The notes beneath the pieces were generated by a model. That model was not told where the DNA came from, did no database searches, and saw nothing but the letters and a program-made list of their open reading frames with translations. This document shows positions 36,401 through 44,308 of a stretch of DNA of 64,000 nucleotides, piece by piece. Location: assembly GCF_037893185.1 (NCBI RefSeq), contig NZ_CP140772.1, positions 8,067,987 to 8,131,986 on the forward strand, given 5' to 3'. The position numbers and the translations under genes were made by a program. This DNA comes from Chitinophaga sp. 180180018-3. Its GTDB lineage: Bacteria; Bacteroidota; Bacteroidia; Chitinophagales; Chitinophagaceae. Each line of letters begins with the position of its first letter. Within the stretch, counting starts at the first letter, position 1.

Positions 36401-36838
36401 ATCAACGATGGCTTTATGCACGCCCGGAGGATGGTTCTGGAACCATGCACCTGCGAGGTGATTATACCAGCCCCATTCATATTCGGTATCAGCTGCAGCG
36501 TGTACCCCAACATAGCCACCACCGGCCTGTATATATCTTTCGAAATCAGCTTCCTGATAATTATTAAGTACATCGCCGGTAGTATTCAGGAAGATAACGG
36601 CTGAATATTGCGCCAGTGTATCTTCGTTGAATTTTTCGGCATTTTCCGTAGTATCTACTTCAAATCCATTTTCCTTTCCAAGCTGTTGTATCGCGGTGAT
36701 ACCAGCGGGAATAGAGGCATGACGGAAGGCCGCGGTTTTAGTAAATACGAGTACCCTGGGTTTACCGGGCCGCGTTTTTTTACATGCCGCCAGCCCGACC
36801 AGTGCTAACAGCAATAGTAATCTGAATATTTGTTTCAT
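33431..36838 (-). CDS. ThuA - PQQ sugar dehydrogenase - PKD - cytochrome c - CBM6-like fusion lipoprotein
   Basis: 1135 residues, a multi-domain lipoprotein (signal ends at Cys19, LVGLAAC). Domains in order: ThuA-like (about 28-242), glucose/sorbosone dehydrogenase beta-propeller with PQQ-type sequences such as MGTRNPYRMSIDKKTGYVYW (about 250-700), PKD (about 705-790), class I cytochrome c with CKTCHK at 877-882 and a candidate Met ligand in ETAMSAHPG (about 870-960), and a C-terminal CBM6-like beta-sandwich (about 990-1135). It could bind a carbohydrate, oxidise a sugar and pass electrons to its own haem. It is the last gene of the sugar operon; the ThuA and cytochrome parts have free-standing relatives in the same operon. 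Confidence 0.88.
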   Translation of the reverse strand: MKQIFRLLLLLALVGLAACKKTRPGKPRVLVFTKTAAFRHASIPAGITAIQQLGKENGFEVDTTENAEKFNEDTLAQYSAVIFLNTTGDVLNNYQEADFERYIQAGGGYVGVHAAADTEYEWGWYNHLAGAWFQNHPPGVHKAIVDVVNKSFPATEGLPEKWEHTDEWYNYKDVDTTTTVLLKLDEKSYQGGTMGANHPISWYHDFDGGRAFYTGLGHTEESYKDSLFLKHLAGGIKYAIGKNQVLDYSQATTLRVPEEDRFTKDVLVSGELFEPTEMAILPNLDVLIAQRRGELMYYNAAQKTLSQAGLLKVYHHTDTPHVNAEEGFIGLTADPDFKNNHYIYTMYSPADTSVNRLSRFKFENGKLDMSSEKVVLQFYSQRNICCHTGGSLSFGPGGLLYISTGDNTTPFDEPNQKYVSKGYGPTDDRPGHLQYDDMRGSANTNDLRGKILRIKVEADGSYTIPEGNLYPKGTKGTRPEIYAMGTRNPYRMSIDKKTGYVYWGEVGPDANNDDSLRGPRGYDEINQAKKPGFFGYPMFIANNKPYRQYNYETGESGPYYDPLKPVNNSRNNTGLKELPPATPAFIWYPYGKSDEFPIVGSGGRNAEAGPVYYSEFYPKETRFPDYYNGKLFIYDWVREWIMAVTMDKNGNFSKMEKFMPHTRWNAPIDMEMGPDGRIYILEYGHGWFSKNVDAGLARIDYNGGNRAPVAKIQANHATGGLPFKVKLSAEGSKDPDGDKLTYMWNFGNGTKKETTEPTVEYTYATAGEYQVFVEISDDKGAKTKSSSIALYAGNETPDVKIDITGNKMFYFPGKQVHYSVNISDKEDGNSADGKLDVNNIFVKADYIQGRDKAAVPQGHQIITGAIAGKNIMEVSDCKTCHKPDEKSIGPSFKQITEKYRNDPAAPEMLAKKIIAGGGGVWGETAMSAHPGLSQGEAKQLIEYIYSVGGNTQKIPSLPVNGDINPTMGGEAKDNGVLYLLASYTDKGGPGIKPITGTATAELISPVLQAADYNKADGVATFSANNMKFLIPANTEGWVTYNQLDLTDVKGIQLMYMVQEPQQYGYTVEAFVDNANGNRLGEVTIGPGAQPKTPNKANFSFAPITDGKMHNLYLRFKATDATQKVQLGISTVTLIP

Positions 36839-36848
36839 CTGTTCCGGA

Positions 36849-37598
36849 TTATTTCTTGGGTTTCCAATTACCTATGGCGTATTCAATACCGCCGAGCAGG
36901 TGTTTCAGGTATACGGGATCTGAGTAGGACTCCTTAACATGTCCCATTTCAGTATAGAAAGCGCGGCCGCCTTCAAAATCGTGGTACCAGCACATCGGGT
37001 GGTTATCCCCGTTTTTACCGCCGGTATAGGTGCTTTCATCGATCTTGATCAGCACATGTACATCAGGATTAAGATCTTTGAAATTGTACCATTCGTCTTT
37101 GCGGATCCATTCATCCGGAAGATCTTTGGTGGCAGGGTGGTTATGATCCACTACCCTGAGGGTGGCTACCTGTTGCTGCGGATGGCTCAGGAACCATGCG
37201 CCCGCGAGCTTGTTGTACCAGGGCCAGTCGTATTCCGTGTCGGTAGCAGCATGAATACCCATCCATGCTCCACCTTTGTGGATATAGTTTTCGAAAGCTG
37301 CCTGTTGTGCGTCGTCGAGCACATCGCCGGTAGTGCAGCTGAAGATAACGGCTGCATATTTCTTCAGATTCGCAGGAGTAAATGCGCTGGCATCCTCTGT
37401 CGTATCTACATCAAATCCATTCTCTTTGCCCAATTGCATGATGGCCAGTTTGGCAAAAGGAATGCAATCGTGGCGGAAGCCTTTAGTTTTGGAAAATACC
37501 AGTACCCTTTTGGATTTGTGCCTGTCTTTATTTTTCGCCTGTAACGAAAAAGATCCTGCAAGCAAGAGGAGTGTAATAAAAGCGGTTAATGTTTTCAT
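36849..37598 (-). CDS. ThuA-domain protein
   Basis: 249 residues with a Sec signal (residues 1-21, LLLAGSFSLQA). A single ThuA-like class I glutamine amidotransferase-fold domain, with KGFRHDCIPFAKLAIMQLG, GGAWMGIHAATDTEYDW, WYHDFEGGRAFYTEMGH and KHLLGGIEYAIG. ThuA proteins take part in trehalose and other sugar use through 3-keto sugars in some bacteria; the reaction is not settled. It is closely similar along its length to the N-terminal domain of the next gene in the operon, 10 bases downstream, so one probably arose by duplication. Confidence 0.88.
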   Translation of the reverse strand: MKTLTAFITLLLLAGSFSLQAKNKDRHKSKRVLVFSKTKGFRHDCIPFAKLAIMQLGKENGFDVDTTEDASAFTPANLKKYAAVIFSCTTGDVLDDAQQAAFENYIHKGGAWMGIHAATDTEYDWPWYNKLAGAWFLSHPQQQVATLRVVDHNHPATKDLPDEWIRKDEWYNFKDLNPDVHVLIKIDESTYTGGKNGDNHPMCWYHDFEGGRAFYTEMGHVKESYSDPVYLKHLLGGIEYAIGNWKPKK

Positions 37599-37645
37599 CG
37601 TGTACGTGGGTAAGAAAGGAATGAAAAATTATGGATGAAGAATTA

Positions 37646-37707
37646 AGAATTAGAGCGGAGATAGTAAACGCGAAAACCTGCTTCGCTACTATCTCCGCTC
37701 TAATTCT
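37646..37707. repeat. Intergenic hairpin with GAATTAAGAAT arms and GCGGAGA core
   Basis: Arms 37646-37666 and 37687-37707 are perfect over 21 bases (core AGAGCGGAGATAGTA); pairing continues outward with gaps. It lies within the minus-strand sugar operon between the DUF1080 gene (stop at 37747) and the ThuA gene (start at 37598). It may attenuate or end transcription of the first five genes. The same AATTAAGAAT and AGCGRAGA elements occur in hairpins at 2284, 48000, 48580 and 56462. Confidence 0.8.
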
Positions 37708-37746
37708 CAATTTCCTGATTCGTAATTCCTAATTCCGGCTAAGTAA

Positions 37747-38469
37747 TTAAAGAACTCTTATCTTGATATTACGGTACCATACATCATTTCCATGGTCCTG
37801 CAGTGCAATATGTCCTTTCTGGTATTTGCCGAAGCCTTTCCAGTCATGGAATTTGCTTTTTGCTACGAGGGCATCCCATTCAGGGGAACCGATGGTAGTT
37901 TCAGCTGTTTTTACACCGTTCAGCCAGAGGGTAAGGTGTCCGTCTTTTTTACGGATGATGGCAGTGTTCCATTCTCCTACTGGTTTAGCAGCCATTTTAG
38001 GCGCCTTGATCAGGTCGTAAAGATCACCGGCATTATGTTTCGGGATCTTACCGTCCGGATGGCCGGCGTCGTCCAGTACCTGCATTTCGGGGCCGGTCTG
38101 GTAGGTAGCATGAAACTCAGGATCTTCATGTACGCCGAAGATAACACCACTGTTACCACCTTTGGAAATCTTCCATTCGATACTCAGTTCATAGTTCTCG
38201 TATTCGCCATCGGTTACCAGGTCGCCGCCGGGAGCACCGTTCTTTTTTGCAGCCTGATCGAGACCCAGTGCGCCGTTGCTGGCGCTCCAGGCCGGACTTG
38301 CGGTCGACTGAAGATAAGTGTGCCACCCTTTGGTGGAAGTGCCGTCAAACAGCAATACCCAGCCCTGCTTTTTTTCTTTGGCCGACAGGGAATTGGTACT
38401 CTGTGCTTTAACAGTAGTAGCGCCGGTTACAGCGGCCGCCATTAAAGCACCTATGATTAACTTTTTCAT
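37747..38469 (-). CDS. DUF1080 protein (3-keto-disaccharide hydrolase family)
   Basis: 240 residues with a signal peptide (residues 1-22, GATTVKAQ). The single domain is a concanavalin/LamG-like beta-sandwich with the family motifs GWVLLFDGTSTKGWHTY, YENYELSIEWKISKGGNSGV, GPEMQVLDDAGHPD and WNTAIIRKKDGHLTLWLNG. The family is now known to include hydrolases that cleave glycosidic bonds of 3-keto sugars by an elimination-type route. It sits between the cytochrome c lipoprotein and the ThuA genes, which agrees with processing of an oxidised disaccharide or glycoside in the periplasm. Confidence 0.88.
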   Translation of the reverse strand: MKKLIIGALMAAAVTGATTVKAQSTNSLSAKEKKQGWVLLFDGTSTKGWHTYLQSTASPAWSASNGALGLDQAAKKNGAPGGDLVTDGEYENYELSIEWKISKGGNSGVIFGVHEDPEFHATYQTGPEMQVLDDAGHPDGKIPKHNAGDLYDLIKAPKMAAKPVGEWNTAIIRKKDGHLTLWLNGVKTAETTIGSPEWDALVAKSKFHDWKGFGKYQKGHIALQDHGNDVWYRNIKIRVL

Positions 38470-38501
38470 TCCGGATGATTGAATAGGTGATAGAATAGTA
38501 A

Positions 38502-38915
38502 TTATTTACCGGATAATGATAAAATGTATTTTACCATTTCCTTTGCATCATCTTTAGATACATTAGGATGAGGCAGCATCGCTACTTCGCCCCAGTTGCC
38601 GGAACCGCCTTTGATAACCTTATCAGCCAGTTTGTCGATATTTTCCGGCGTGTTAGGATATTTACCTGCAATGTCTTTCAATGCTGGTCCTACTACTTTC
38701 ATTTCTTCCTTATGGCATGTTTTGCAATCGCTTTGAGCCATCAGTTGCTCACCTTTGCTAGCAGGTTTGTTGGCATTGGGCGATACCATGGAATTATCTG
38801 CTGCTGGGCTTTCATGAGTGCTAACACTATCTGTATTTGCTTTTTTTTCTCCTCCTCCGCAGGCTGCAAAGAATAAAGCACTTAATACGAGCGGCGCCAG
38901 ATATCTCTTTCTCAT
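38502..38915 (-). CDS. Cytochrome c lipoprotein
   Basis: 137 residues. A lipoprotein signal ends at Cys19 (ALFFAACGGG), followed by a Ser/Asn-rich linker and one class I cytochrome c domain with CKTCHK (about 73-78) and a Met ligand in GEVAMLPHPNV. The domain is clearly related to the internal cytochrome of the large fusion protein (both have CKTCHK, GP at the same place, GG..NWGE or GG..VWGE, and AM). It is likely the electron carrier between a periplasmic sugar oxidoreductase and the respiratory chain. Confidence 0.9.
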   Translation of the reverse strand: MRKRYLAPLVLSALFFAACGGGEKKANTDSVSTHESPAADNSMVSPNANKPASKGEQLMAQSDCKTCHKEEMKVVGPALKDIAGKYPNTPENIDKLADKVIKGGSGNWGEVAMLPHPNVSKDDAKEMVKYILSLSGK

Positions 38916-38958
38916 TTGTTGATTGTTTTTATTGTTTACGAACGATTTGTGGATGTAA

Positions 38959-40014
38959 TTAAATGCCTAAAATTCTTTTGTTGAAAGCGTCATCAGTACC
39001 AGTGCCTGCAAAGTCATCAAATGCTTTCTCAGTAACCCTGATAATATGATTCTTGATGAAAGGTGCACCTTCTTTGGCGCCATCTTCCGGATGTTTGATA
39101 CAACATTCCCACTCCATAACGGCCCAACCGGCAAAATCGTATTGTGCCATTTTACTGAAGATGGATTTAAAGTCGACCTGTCCGTCGCCAAGTGAACGGA
39201 AGCGGCCCGGGCGATTGATCCATGACTGATAACCGCCATATACGCCGGAACGTCCGGTAGGATTGAATTCCGCATCTTTTACGTGGAATGCCTTGATCCG
39301 TTCATGGTAAATATCGATATATTCCAGGTAATCGAGGCATTGCAGGAGCAGATGGCTCGGATCGTAGAGCAGGTTAACGCGGCTATGGTTGCCGGTAGCT
39401 TCCAGGAAGCGTTCAAAGGTAGCGCCGTCGTGGAGGTCTTCTCCCGGATGTATCTCATAACAAACATCTACACCGTTGGCGTCAAACTCATCCAGGATAG
39501 GTTTCCAGCGTTTTGCCAGTTCTGCAAATCCGGCTTCTACCAGTCCTGCCGGGCGCTGAGGCCAGGGATACATGGCCGGGGCCCATAACAGTGCGCCACT
39601 GAAAGTGGCGTGTGCGGTAAGGCCCAGGTTACGGCTGGCTTTAGCAGCGTATTTCAGCTGGTTCACCGCCCATTCCGTACGGGCAGTGATATTGTTGTGA
39701 TATTGTGCAGGAGCAAAGCCATCGAACATTTCGGAAAATGCAGGATTCACAGCTACCAGTTGTCCCTGCAGATGAGAACTCAGTTCTGTAATTTCCAGTC
39801 CTGCTGCATTTACAATTCCTTTGATCTCGTCTGCGTAGGTTTTACTTTCAGCGGCTTTCTGCAGATCTATCAGGCGGGGATCCCAGCTGGGGATCTGTAC
39901 GCCTTTGAATCCAATGGAGGCTGCCCATTCGCAGATAGTTTTCAGGCTATTGAACGGCGCTTCATCTCCCATGAACTGCGCCAGAAAAATACCAGGTCCT
40001 TTTATCGTTTTCAT
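38959..40014 (-). CDS. Sugar phosphate isomerase/epimerase-like TIM barrel
   Basis: 351 residues, no signal peptide, AP endonuclease 2-type TIM barrel. Candidate metal ligands are Glu in VCYEIHPGED, Asp/His in LLYDPSHLLLQ, His in IKAFHVKDAEF and Glu in AVMEWECCIK. Members act on keto sugars, and some cleave C- or O-glycosides after 3-oxidation. It lies 12 bases after the Gfo/Idh/MocA dehydrogenase gene on the same strand, so the two are probably a cytoplasmic pair acting on the same substrate. Confidence 0.88.
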   Translation of the reverse strand: MKTIKGPGIFLAQFMGDEAPFNSLKTICEWAASIGFKGVQIPSWDPRLIDLQKAAESKTYADEIKGIVNAAGLEITELSSHLQGQLVAVNPAFSEMFDGFAPAQYHNNITARTEWAVNQLKYAAKASRNLGLTAHATFSGALLWAPAMYPWPQRPAGLVEAGFAELAKRWKPILDEFDANGVDVCYEIHPGEDLHDGATFERFLEATGNHSRVNLLYDPSHLLLQCLDYLEYIDIYHERIKAFHVKDAEFNPTGRSGVYGGYQSWINRPGRFRSLGDGQVDFKSIFSKMAQYDFAGWAVMEWECCIKHPEDGAKEGAPFIKNHIIRVTEKAFDDFAGTGTDDAFNKRILGI

Positions 40015-40026
40015 ACACGCTAGCTG

Positions 40027-41190
40027 TTAAATCTCGAAGTTAGTCCATTTAGCATCGCTCTGGGAAGAACGTACTACGTTATCGATGAATGCCATACCAC
40101 GTACCCCTTCTTCTACGCCGGGGAAGTCCAACGACTCAGCAGAAGCTTTGGTACCGTCGATCTTAGCGGATAAGGTTTGCGCGAAGTTGCGGTACAGGTT
40201 ACCGAATGCTTCGAGGTAGCCTTCCGGGTGGCCGCCGGGGGTACGGGTGTTGTGTGTCATGTAGCTCGACTGGAAGCTGTAGCCTCCGCCGGCGCGGTAG
40301 ATTTCGGTGGGTTTATCCAGCCATTTCACCAGCAGGGTGTTAGGCTCGTGTTGTGCCCATTCGAGGCCGCCTTTTTCGCCATAGACGCGGATCTTCAGTG
40401 CATTTTCTTCACCGGCAGCTACCTGCGATGCCATCAGTACGCCGGCAGCACCATTGTCGAAGCGGAGCAGCACGGCGCCATCATCATCCAGTGCACGACC
40501 GGGAACGAGGATGTTGAGGTCGGCGCAGAGCTTTTCGATTTTTGCACCGCTGATATATTCAGCCAGGTTAGCAGCGTGGGTACCTATATCGCCCATGCAA
40601 CCGCTTTTGCCTGATTTCTTAGGATCTGTTCTCCAGGCCGCCTGTGCATTACCTTCTCTTTCACTGAGCTTACTGAGCCAGCCCTGGGGATATTCTACCC
40701 ATACTTTACGGATCTTGCCAAGCGCGCCGTCTTTCACCATCTGCCTGGCCTGTTTTACCATCGGGTAGCCGGTGTAAGTATGTGTGAGCAGCAGTGTCAG
40801 GCCGGTGGCTTCCACTTTTGCTTTCAGTTGTTTAGCTTCTTCGAGGGAGAATGTGATGGGTTTTTCTATCACCACGTTGAATCCAAGATCCAGCGCCATC
40901 ATCGCAGGTTCGAAGTGGGCGAAGTTGGGGGTAACGATGGTGACAAAGTCCATACGTTTGTCTGCCGGCATTTTGGCTTCTTTCTCCAGCATCGTTTTGA
41001 AATCGAGGTAAGTACGTTCCGGATCAAGGAACAGCATTTTGCCTGATTCCACAGCAATCTCATTATTGATACTGAGGGCGCCTGCCACCAGTTCAATCAG
41101 TCCGTCCATATTGGCTGCAATGCGATGAATTGCGCCAATGAAGGCATCTTTACCGCCTCCTATCATTCCCATTCTGAGTTTCCGTGTCAT
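40027..41190 (-). CDS. Gfo/Idh/MocA-family oxidoreductase
   Basis: 387 residues, no signal peptide. The N-terminal Rossmann fold begins RMGMIGGGKDAFIGAIHR, and the conserved EKP motif is in NVVIEKPITFSLEEA. The C-terminal domain has the DIGTHAANLAEYISG helix with a catalytic-type His. It oxidises or reduces a sugar hydroxyl, commonly at C3, with NAD(P). It precedes the TIM-barrel isomerase by 12 bases and follows the MFS transporter by 23 bases. Confidence 0.92.
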   Translation of the reverse strand: MTRKLRMGMIGGGKDAFIGAIHRIAANMDGLIELVAGALSINNEIAVESGKMLFLDPERTYLDFKTMLEKEAKMPADKRMDFVTIVTPNFAHFEPAMMALDLGFNVVIEKPITFSLEEAKQLKAKVEATGLTLLLTHTYTGYPMVKQARQMVKDGALGKIRKVWVEYPQGWLSKLSEREGNAQAAWRTDPKKSGKSGCMGDIGTHAANLAEYISGAKIEKLCADLNILVPGRALDDDGAVLLRFDNGAAGVLMASQVAAGEENALKIRVYGEKGGLEWAQHEPNTLLVKWLDKPTEIYRAGGGYSFQSSYMTHNTRTPGGHPEGYLEAFGNLYRNFAQTLSAKIDGTKASAESLDFPGVEEGVRGMAFIDNVVRSSQSDAKWTNFEI

Positions 41191-41213
41191 ATTTACAATT
41201 ATCGTTTTATGAG

Positions 41214-42497
41214 TTAAACCATTTGAACCTTTTGAACAGATGCTTTTTTACGATTACGCATATAAAAGAACAATATCGCAAATGCCACGATCAGGATAAT
41301 GGGAATTATCAGGGTGGCCTTAATGATCTCCGGACCGGCTACGGCAGTGGCCTGGCTGAAAGCGGTGGCTTCAGGTGTGCCCGGAGCTGCGGAACGGTAT
41401 GCATCCAGCGATGATCCTGCCGGCAGCTGTTTTACGATGATGCTGTCGTAAAATCCGCCCATGAAGTACATGTATACAGATACCGCGAACATGCCGGCTC
41501 CGCCCATAAGATTCATTCCCAGCGCACCGGATTGCGGAATATTCTCAGATACAAATCCCAGCATAGTTGGCCAGAAATAGGTAACGCCCATACCAAAGAT
41601 AAAGGCGGCCACAAAGATCATGTTACCGCTTACATGCGACAGTAAATATAATCCCAATGCAGATAAAACAGCAGAGATCAGCAGCACGCCGGTAGGCGAC
41701 ATCCTGTGTACAACCGGACCGGCTACGCCCCTGCCCAGTGTTTGCACGCCGGCGGTTAATGCGAGGATCAGAATGGCATTTTCAGTTACATTTTTCAGTA
41801 ACACATCTATCCATTGACCGGTAAATAATTCAGTGATAGCAGTACCGAACATCAGTATAAGCATGCAGATGAACAGCGGGCTTAATACCGACTTGTACAT
41901 GTCGGCGGAAGATACGCCGGATGCAACCCTTTCAGTAACAGGAAAATCAAGATTAAGGAAAAGATAACCGTAGATCAATGTGGGGATGATCATCGTACCT
42001 ACCTGTAACTGCCAGGAGAGGTGCATCTTCGTCATGATGAATACCAGCAAGGTTCCCACTACAATACCCCCGGGAAACCAGAGGTGGAAGTGATTCAGCT
42101 TAGTGGTTTTATTATCCGGAAAAATAGTAGCTACCAGTGGATTACATGCGGCTTCCACGGTTCCGTTAGCCATCCCGATGAACAGTGTGGAGATGAACAG
42201 GGACCAGAACCCGTTGGCGAAAATAGTCAGCACAATACCAAGCAGGTGCAATATGAATGCCGCCAACAGCAGACGCTTCATGCCTATTACATCTACAATG
42301 AAACCCCCTAATACAACAGCCAGTGGAAATCCCCAGAAAGCAGTACCGGCAATGATACTTAATTGCCTGGCATCCAGGTGAAATTCCACACCCAGGCCGC
42401 CCAGTATACCGGCGCGGATCCCGAATGATAACGATGTCACCAGCAGCGCCATACAGCTGGCTACGAACAGTTTTTGTGGCTGAATTACATTTGCCAT
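41214..42497 (-). CDS. MFS transporter of the sugar operon
   Basis: About 427 residues from ATG 42497 (MANVIQPQKLFVASCMALL). The frame is open to 42596, but the extra 33 residues are polar and poorly membrane-compatible, so the shorter start is preferred. Twelve hydrophobic segments are expected; visible ones include SFGIRAGILGGLG, AFWGFPLAVVLGGFIVDVIG and TYFWPTMLGFV. It is a proton-coupled symporter of the nucleoside/sugar type. As first gene of the minus-strand operon, it probably imports the mono- or disaccharide handled by the enzymes behind it. Confidence 0.85.
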   Translation of the reverse strand: MANVIQPQKLFVASCMALLVTSLSFGIRAGILGGLGVEFHLDARQLSIIAGTAFWGFPLAVVLGGFIVDVIGMKRLLLAAFILHLLGIVLTIFANGFWSLFISTLFIGMANGTVEAACNPLVATIFPDNKTTKLNHFHLWFPGGIVVGTLLVFIMTKMHLSWQLQVGTMIIPTLIYGYLFLNLDFPVTERVASGVSSADMYKSVLSPLFICMLILMFGTAITELFTGQWIDVLLKNVTENAILILALTAGVQTLGRGVAGPVVHRMSPTGVLLISAVLSALGLYLLSHVSGNMIFVAAFIFGMGVTYFWPTMLGFVSENIPQSGALGMNLMGGAGMFAVSVYMYFMGGFYDSIIVKQLPAGSSLDAYRSAAPGTPEATAFSQATAVAGPEIIKATLIIPIILIVAFAILFFYMRNRKKASVQKVQMV

Positions 42498-42883
42498 AAA
42501 CGTGGATTTGTGTAAAGGTTTAAAAACGGACATTAAACCTTTAAATTTATAAAAAGTATTTTCATATTTCCATCTTTTTATGCAGGCCAGCCGCAAAAAA
42601 CCTGAAAATTTTCATTTCCGTTACTGCTAATTTCCCGTACTCGTTATATATAGCCTGAACTCCCTGTTCCGGATGGCTTATTTCCGGGATAAACGGTCGT
42701 TAAGGCCGATTTGGTATAATTTATCAATTTCCGATACTTTATTGATCGGCCGGATAAATAAAAATCAATTCGCTCCCGTCTTCACATTATTCCTTAATTC
42801 TTCATTCTAATGTATTTTGTGCTGGTTAGCCTGTGAGCAAGTGAACAAGCGTATTCTCCTGATTATACTGAAACAATATTATT
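42498..42883. other. Divergent regulatory gap between the sugar operon and the fucosidase
   Basis: 386 bases without a gene. An inverted repeat GGCCGAT (42704-42710) / ATCGGCC (42745-42751) lies in the middle, with related CCGGGATAAA and CCGGATAAAT words close by. A single degenerate arm of the hairpin family (TCCTTAATTCTTCATTCTAA, 42791-42810) lies near the fucosidase side. Promoters for both directions should be here; I could not place them with confidence. Confidence 0.4.
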
Positions 42884-44308
42884 ATGAAGAAATTACTGTG
42901 GGGCATTGCCCTGTTAAGCGTACTACACGGCGTCAGTGCGCAGGAAAAAACAACTATACCGTTGAAATATGGCGCGCAGTACACCGGCAAACGGACCGAT
43001 GAGGCCATGAACAAGTGGCGTAGCAACCGTTTCGGACAATTCATTCACTGGGGGCTTTATGCTATCCCTGGTGGCGTTTGGAACGGCAAAACCTATAACT
43101 ATGCGGCCGAATTCCTGAAATCCAGTGCCAACGTGCCTGGTCCGGTATGGGACTCACTGATGTACCAGTTTAACCCGGTGAAATTCAATGCACGCGAATG
43201 GGCGCATATGGCCAAACAAATGGGCGTGAAGTATATGACCATCACCACCAAGCATCATGAAGGCTTTTGCCTGTGGCCAAGCAGGTATACGGATTTTAAT
43301 ATCAGCCATACTCCTTACCGGAAGGATATTCTCCGGGAGCTGGTGGAAGCGTATAATGCGGAAGGGATTGATGTTAATTTCTATTATTCCGTGCTGGACT
43401 GGCATCACCCCGACTGGCGCTATGATATTAAATCTGCGGGCGACAGCATTGCCTTTAACCGGTACCTGGAATTTGCTTTCAATCAGCTGAAGGAGCTGGC
43501 CACCAATTATCCTACCGTAAAAGCATTCTGGTTCGATGGTACCTGGGATAACTCCGTGAAGAAGAATGGGCGATGGACCTATGAAGTAGAAAAGATGCTG
43601 AAAGAAGTAAGGCCAGGAGTAATCGTTAACAGCCGCCTCCGTGCGGATGATTATGGCAAGCGGCATAAAGATTCTAACGGGCAGCTGATGGGAGACTATG
43701 AATCCGGTTATGAGCGCCGGCTGCCCGATCCGGTGAAAGACGTGGCAGTCACTAATTGGGACTGGGAGGCCTGTATGACCATTCCGGAGAATCAATGGGG
43801 GTATCACAGGAACTGGAGCCTGAGTCATATCAAAACCCCGGCAGAGCTGCTCGGTATGCTGGCGAATGCCGTATCAATGGGAGGTAATTTCCTGCTGAAC
43901 TTCGGGCCTGGCGGGGATGGCACTTTCCGCCAGGAAGAGCAGCAGATAGCAGGTGCCATCGGAAAATGGATGGCCGTTAACGGCAGCGCTATTTATGGCT
44001 GTGATTATGTCGGGTTTGAAAAGCAGGACTGGGGCTATTATACCGGAAAAAAAGGCAGTAACCAGGTGAATCTGATTATTTGTAACGTGCCGGTGGGCGG
44101 GCTGCTGAGAATCGTGTTGCCAAAGGGAACTGTGCCCGGGCGGGCCCGGCTGATGAACGGAGATGGAGAGGAATTAAAGCTGGAAGAGGCTGGCGGAAAC
44201 CAGTACCTGCTTCATTTACCGGTCAAAGTGTACGGGCTGCCTCCGGTTATTACACTGGAACTTCGCACCGGCGGAGGAGGCAACAAATATCAGGATGCAA
44301 AAACATGA
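42884..44308 (+). CDS. GH29 alpha-L-fucosidase
   Basis: 474 residues with a Sec signal (residues 1-19, LHGVSAQ). The GH29 barrel shows FGQFIHWGLYAIPGG (about 50-64), the substrate-binding ITTKHHEGFCLW (120-131), DVNFYYSVLDWHHPDW, and the predicted nucleophile Asp218 in AFWFDGTWD. A short C-terminal beta-sandwich completes it. It releases L-fucose with retention of configuration, probably in the periplasm. It lacks a co-directional neighbour, and shares its upstream region with the ketosugar operon. Confidence 0.92.
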   Translation: MKKLLWGIALLSVLHGVSAQEKTTIPLKYGAQYTGKRTDEAMNKWRSNRFGQFIHWGLYAIPGGVWNGKTYNYAAEFLKSSANVPGPVWDSLMYQFNPVKFNAREWAHMAKQMGVKYMTITTKHHEGFCLWPSRYTDFNISHTPYRKDILRELVEAYNAEGIDVNFYYSVLDWHHPDWRYDIKSAGDSIAFNRYLEFAFNQLKELATNYPTVKAFWFDGTWDNSVKKNGRWTYEVEKMLKEVRPGVIVNSRLRADDYGKRHKDSNGQLMGDYESGYERRLPDPVKDVAVTNWDWEACMTIPENQWGYHRNWSLSHIKTPAELLGMLANAVSMGGNFLLNFGPGGDGTFRQEEQQIAGAIGKWMAVNGSAIYGCDYVGFEKQDWGYYTGKKGSNQVNLIICNVPVGGLLRIVLPKGTVPGRARLMNGDGEELKLEEAGGNQYLLHLPVKVYGLPPVITLELRTGGGGNKYQDAKT

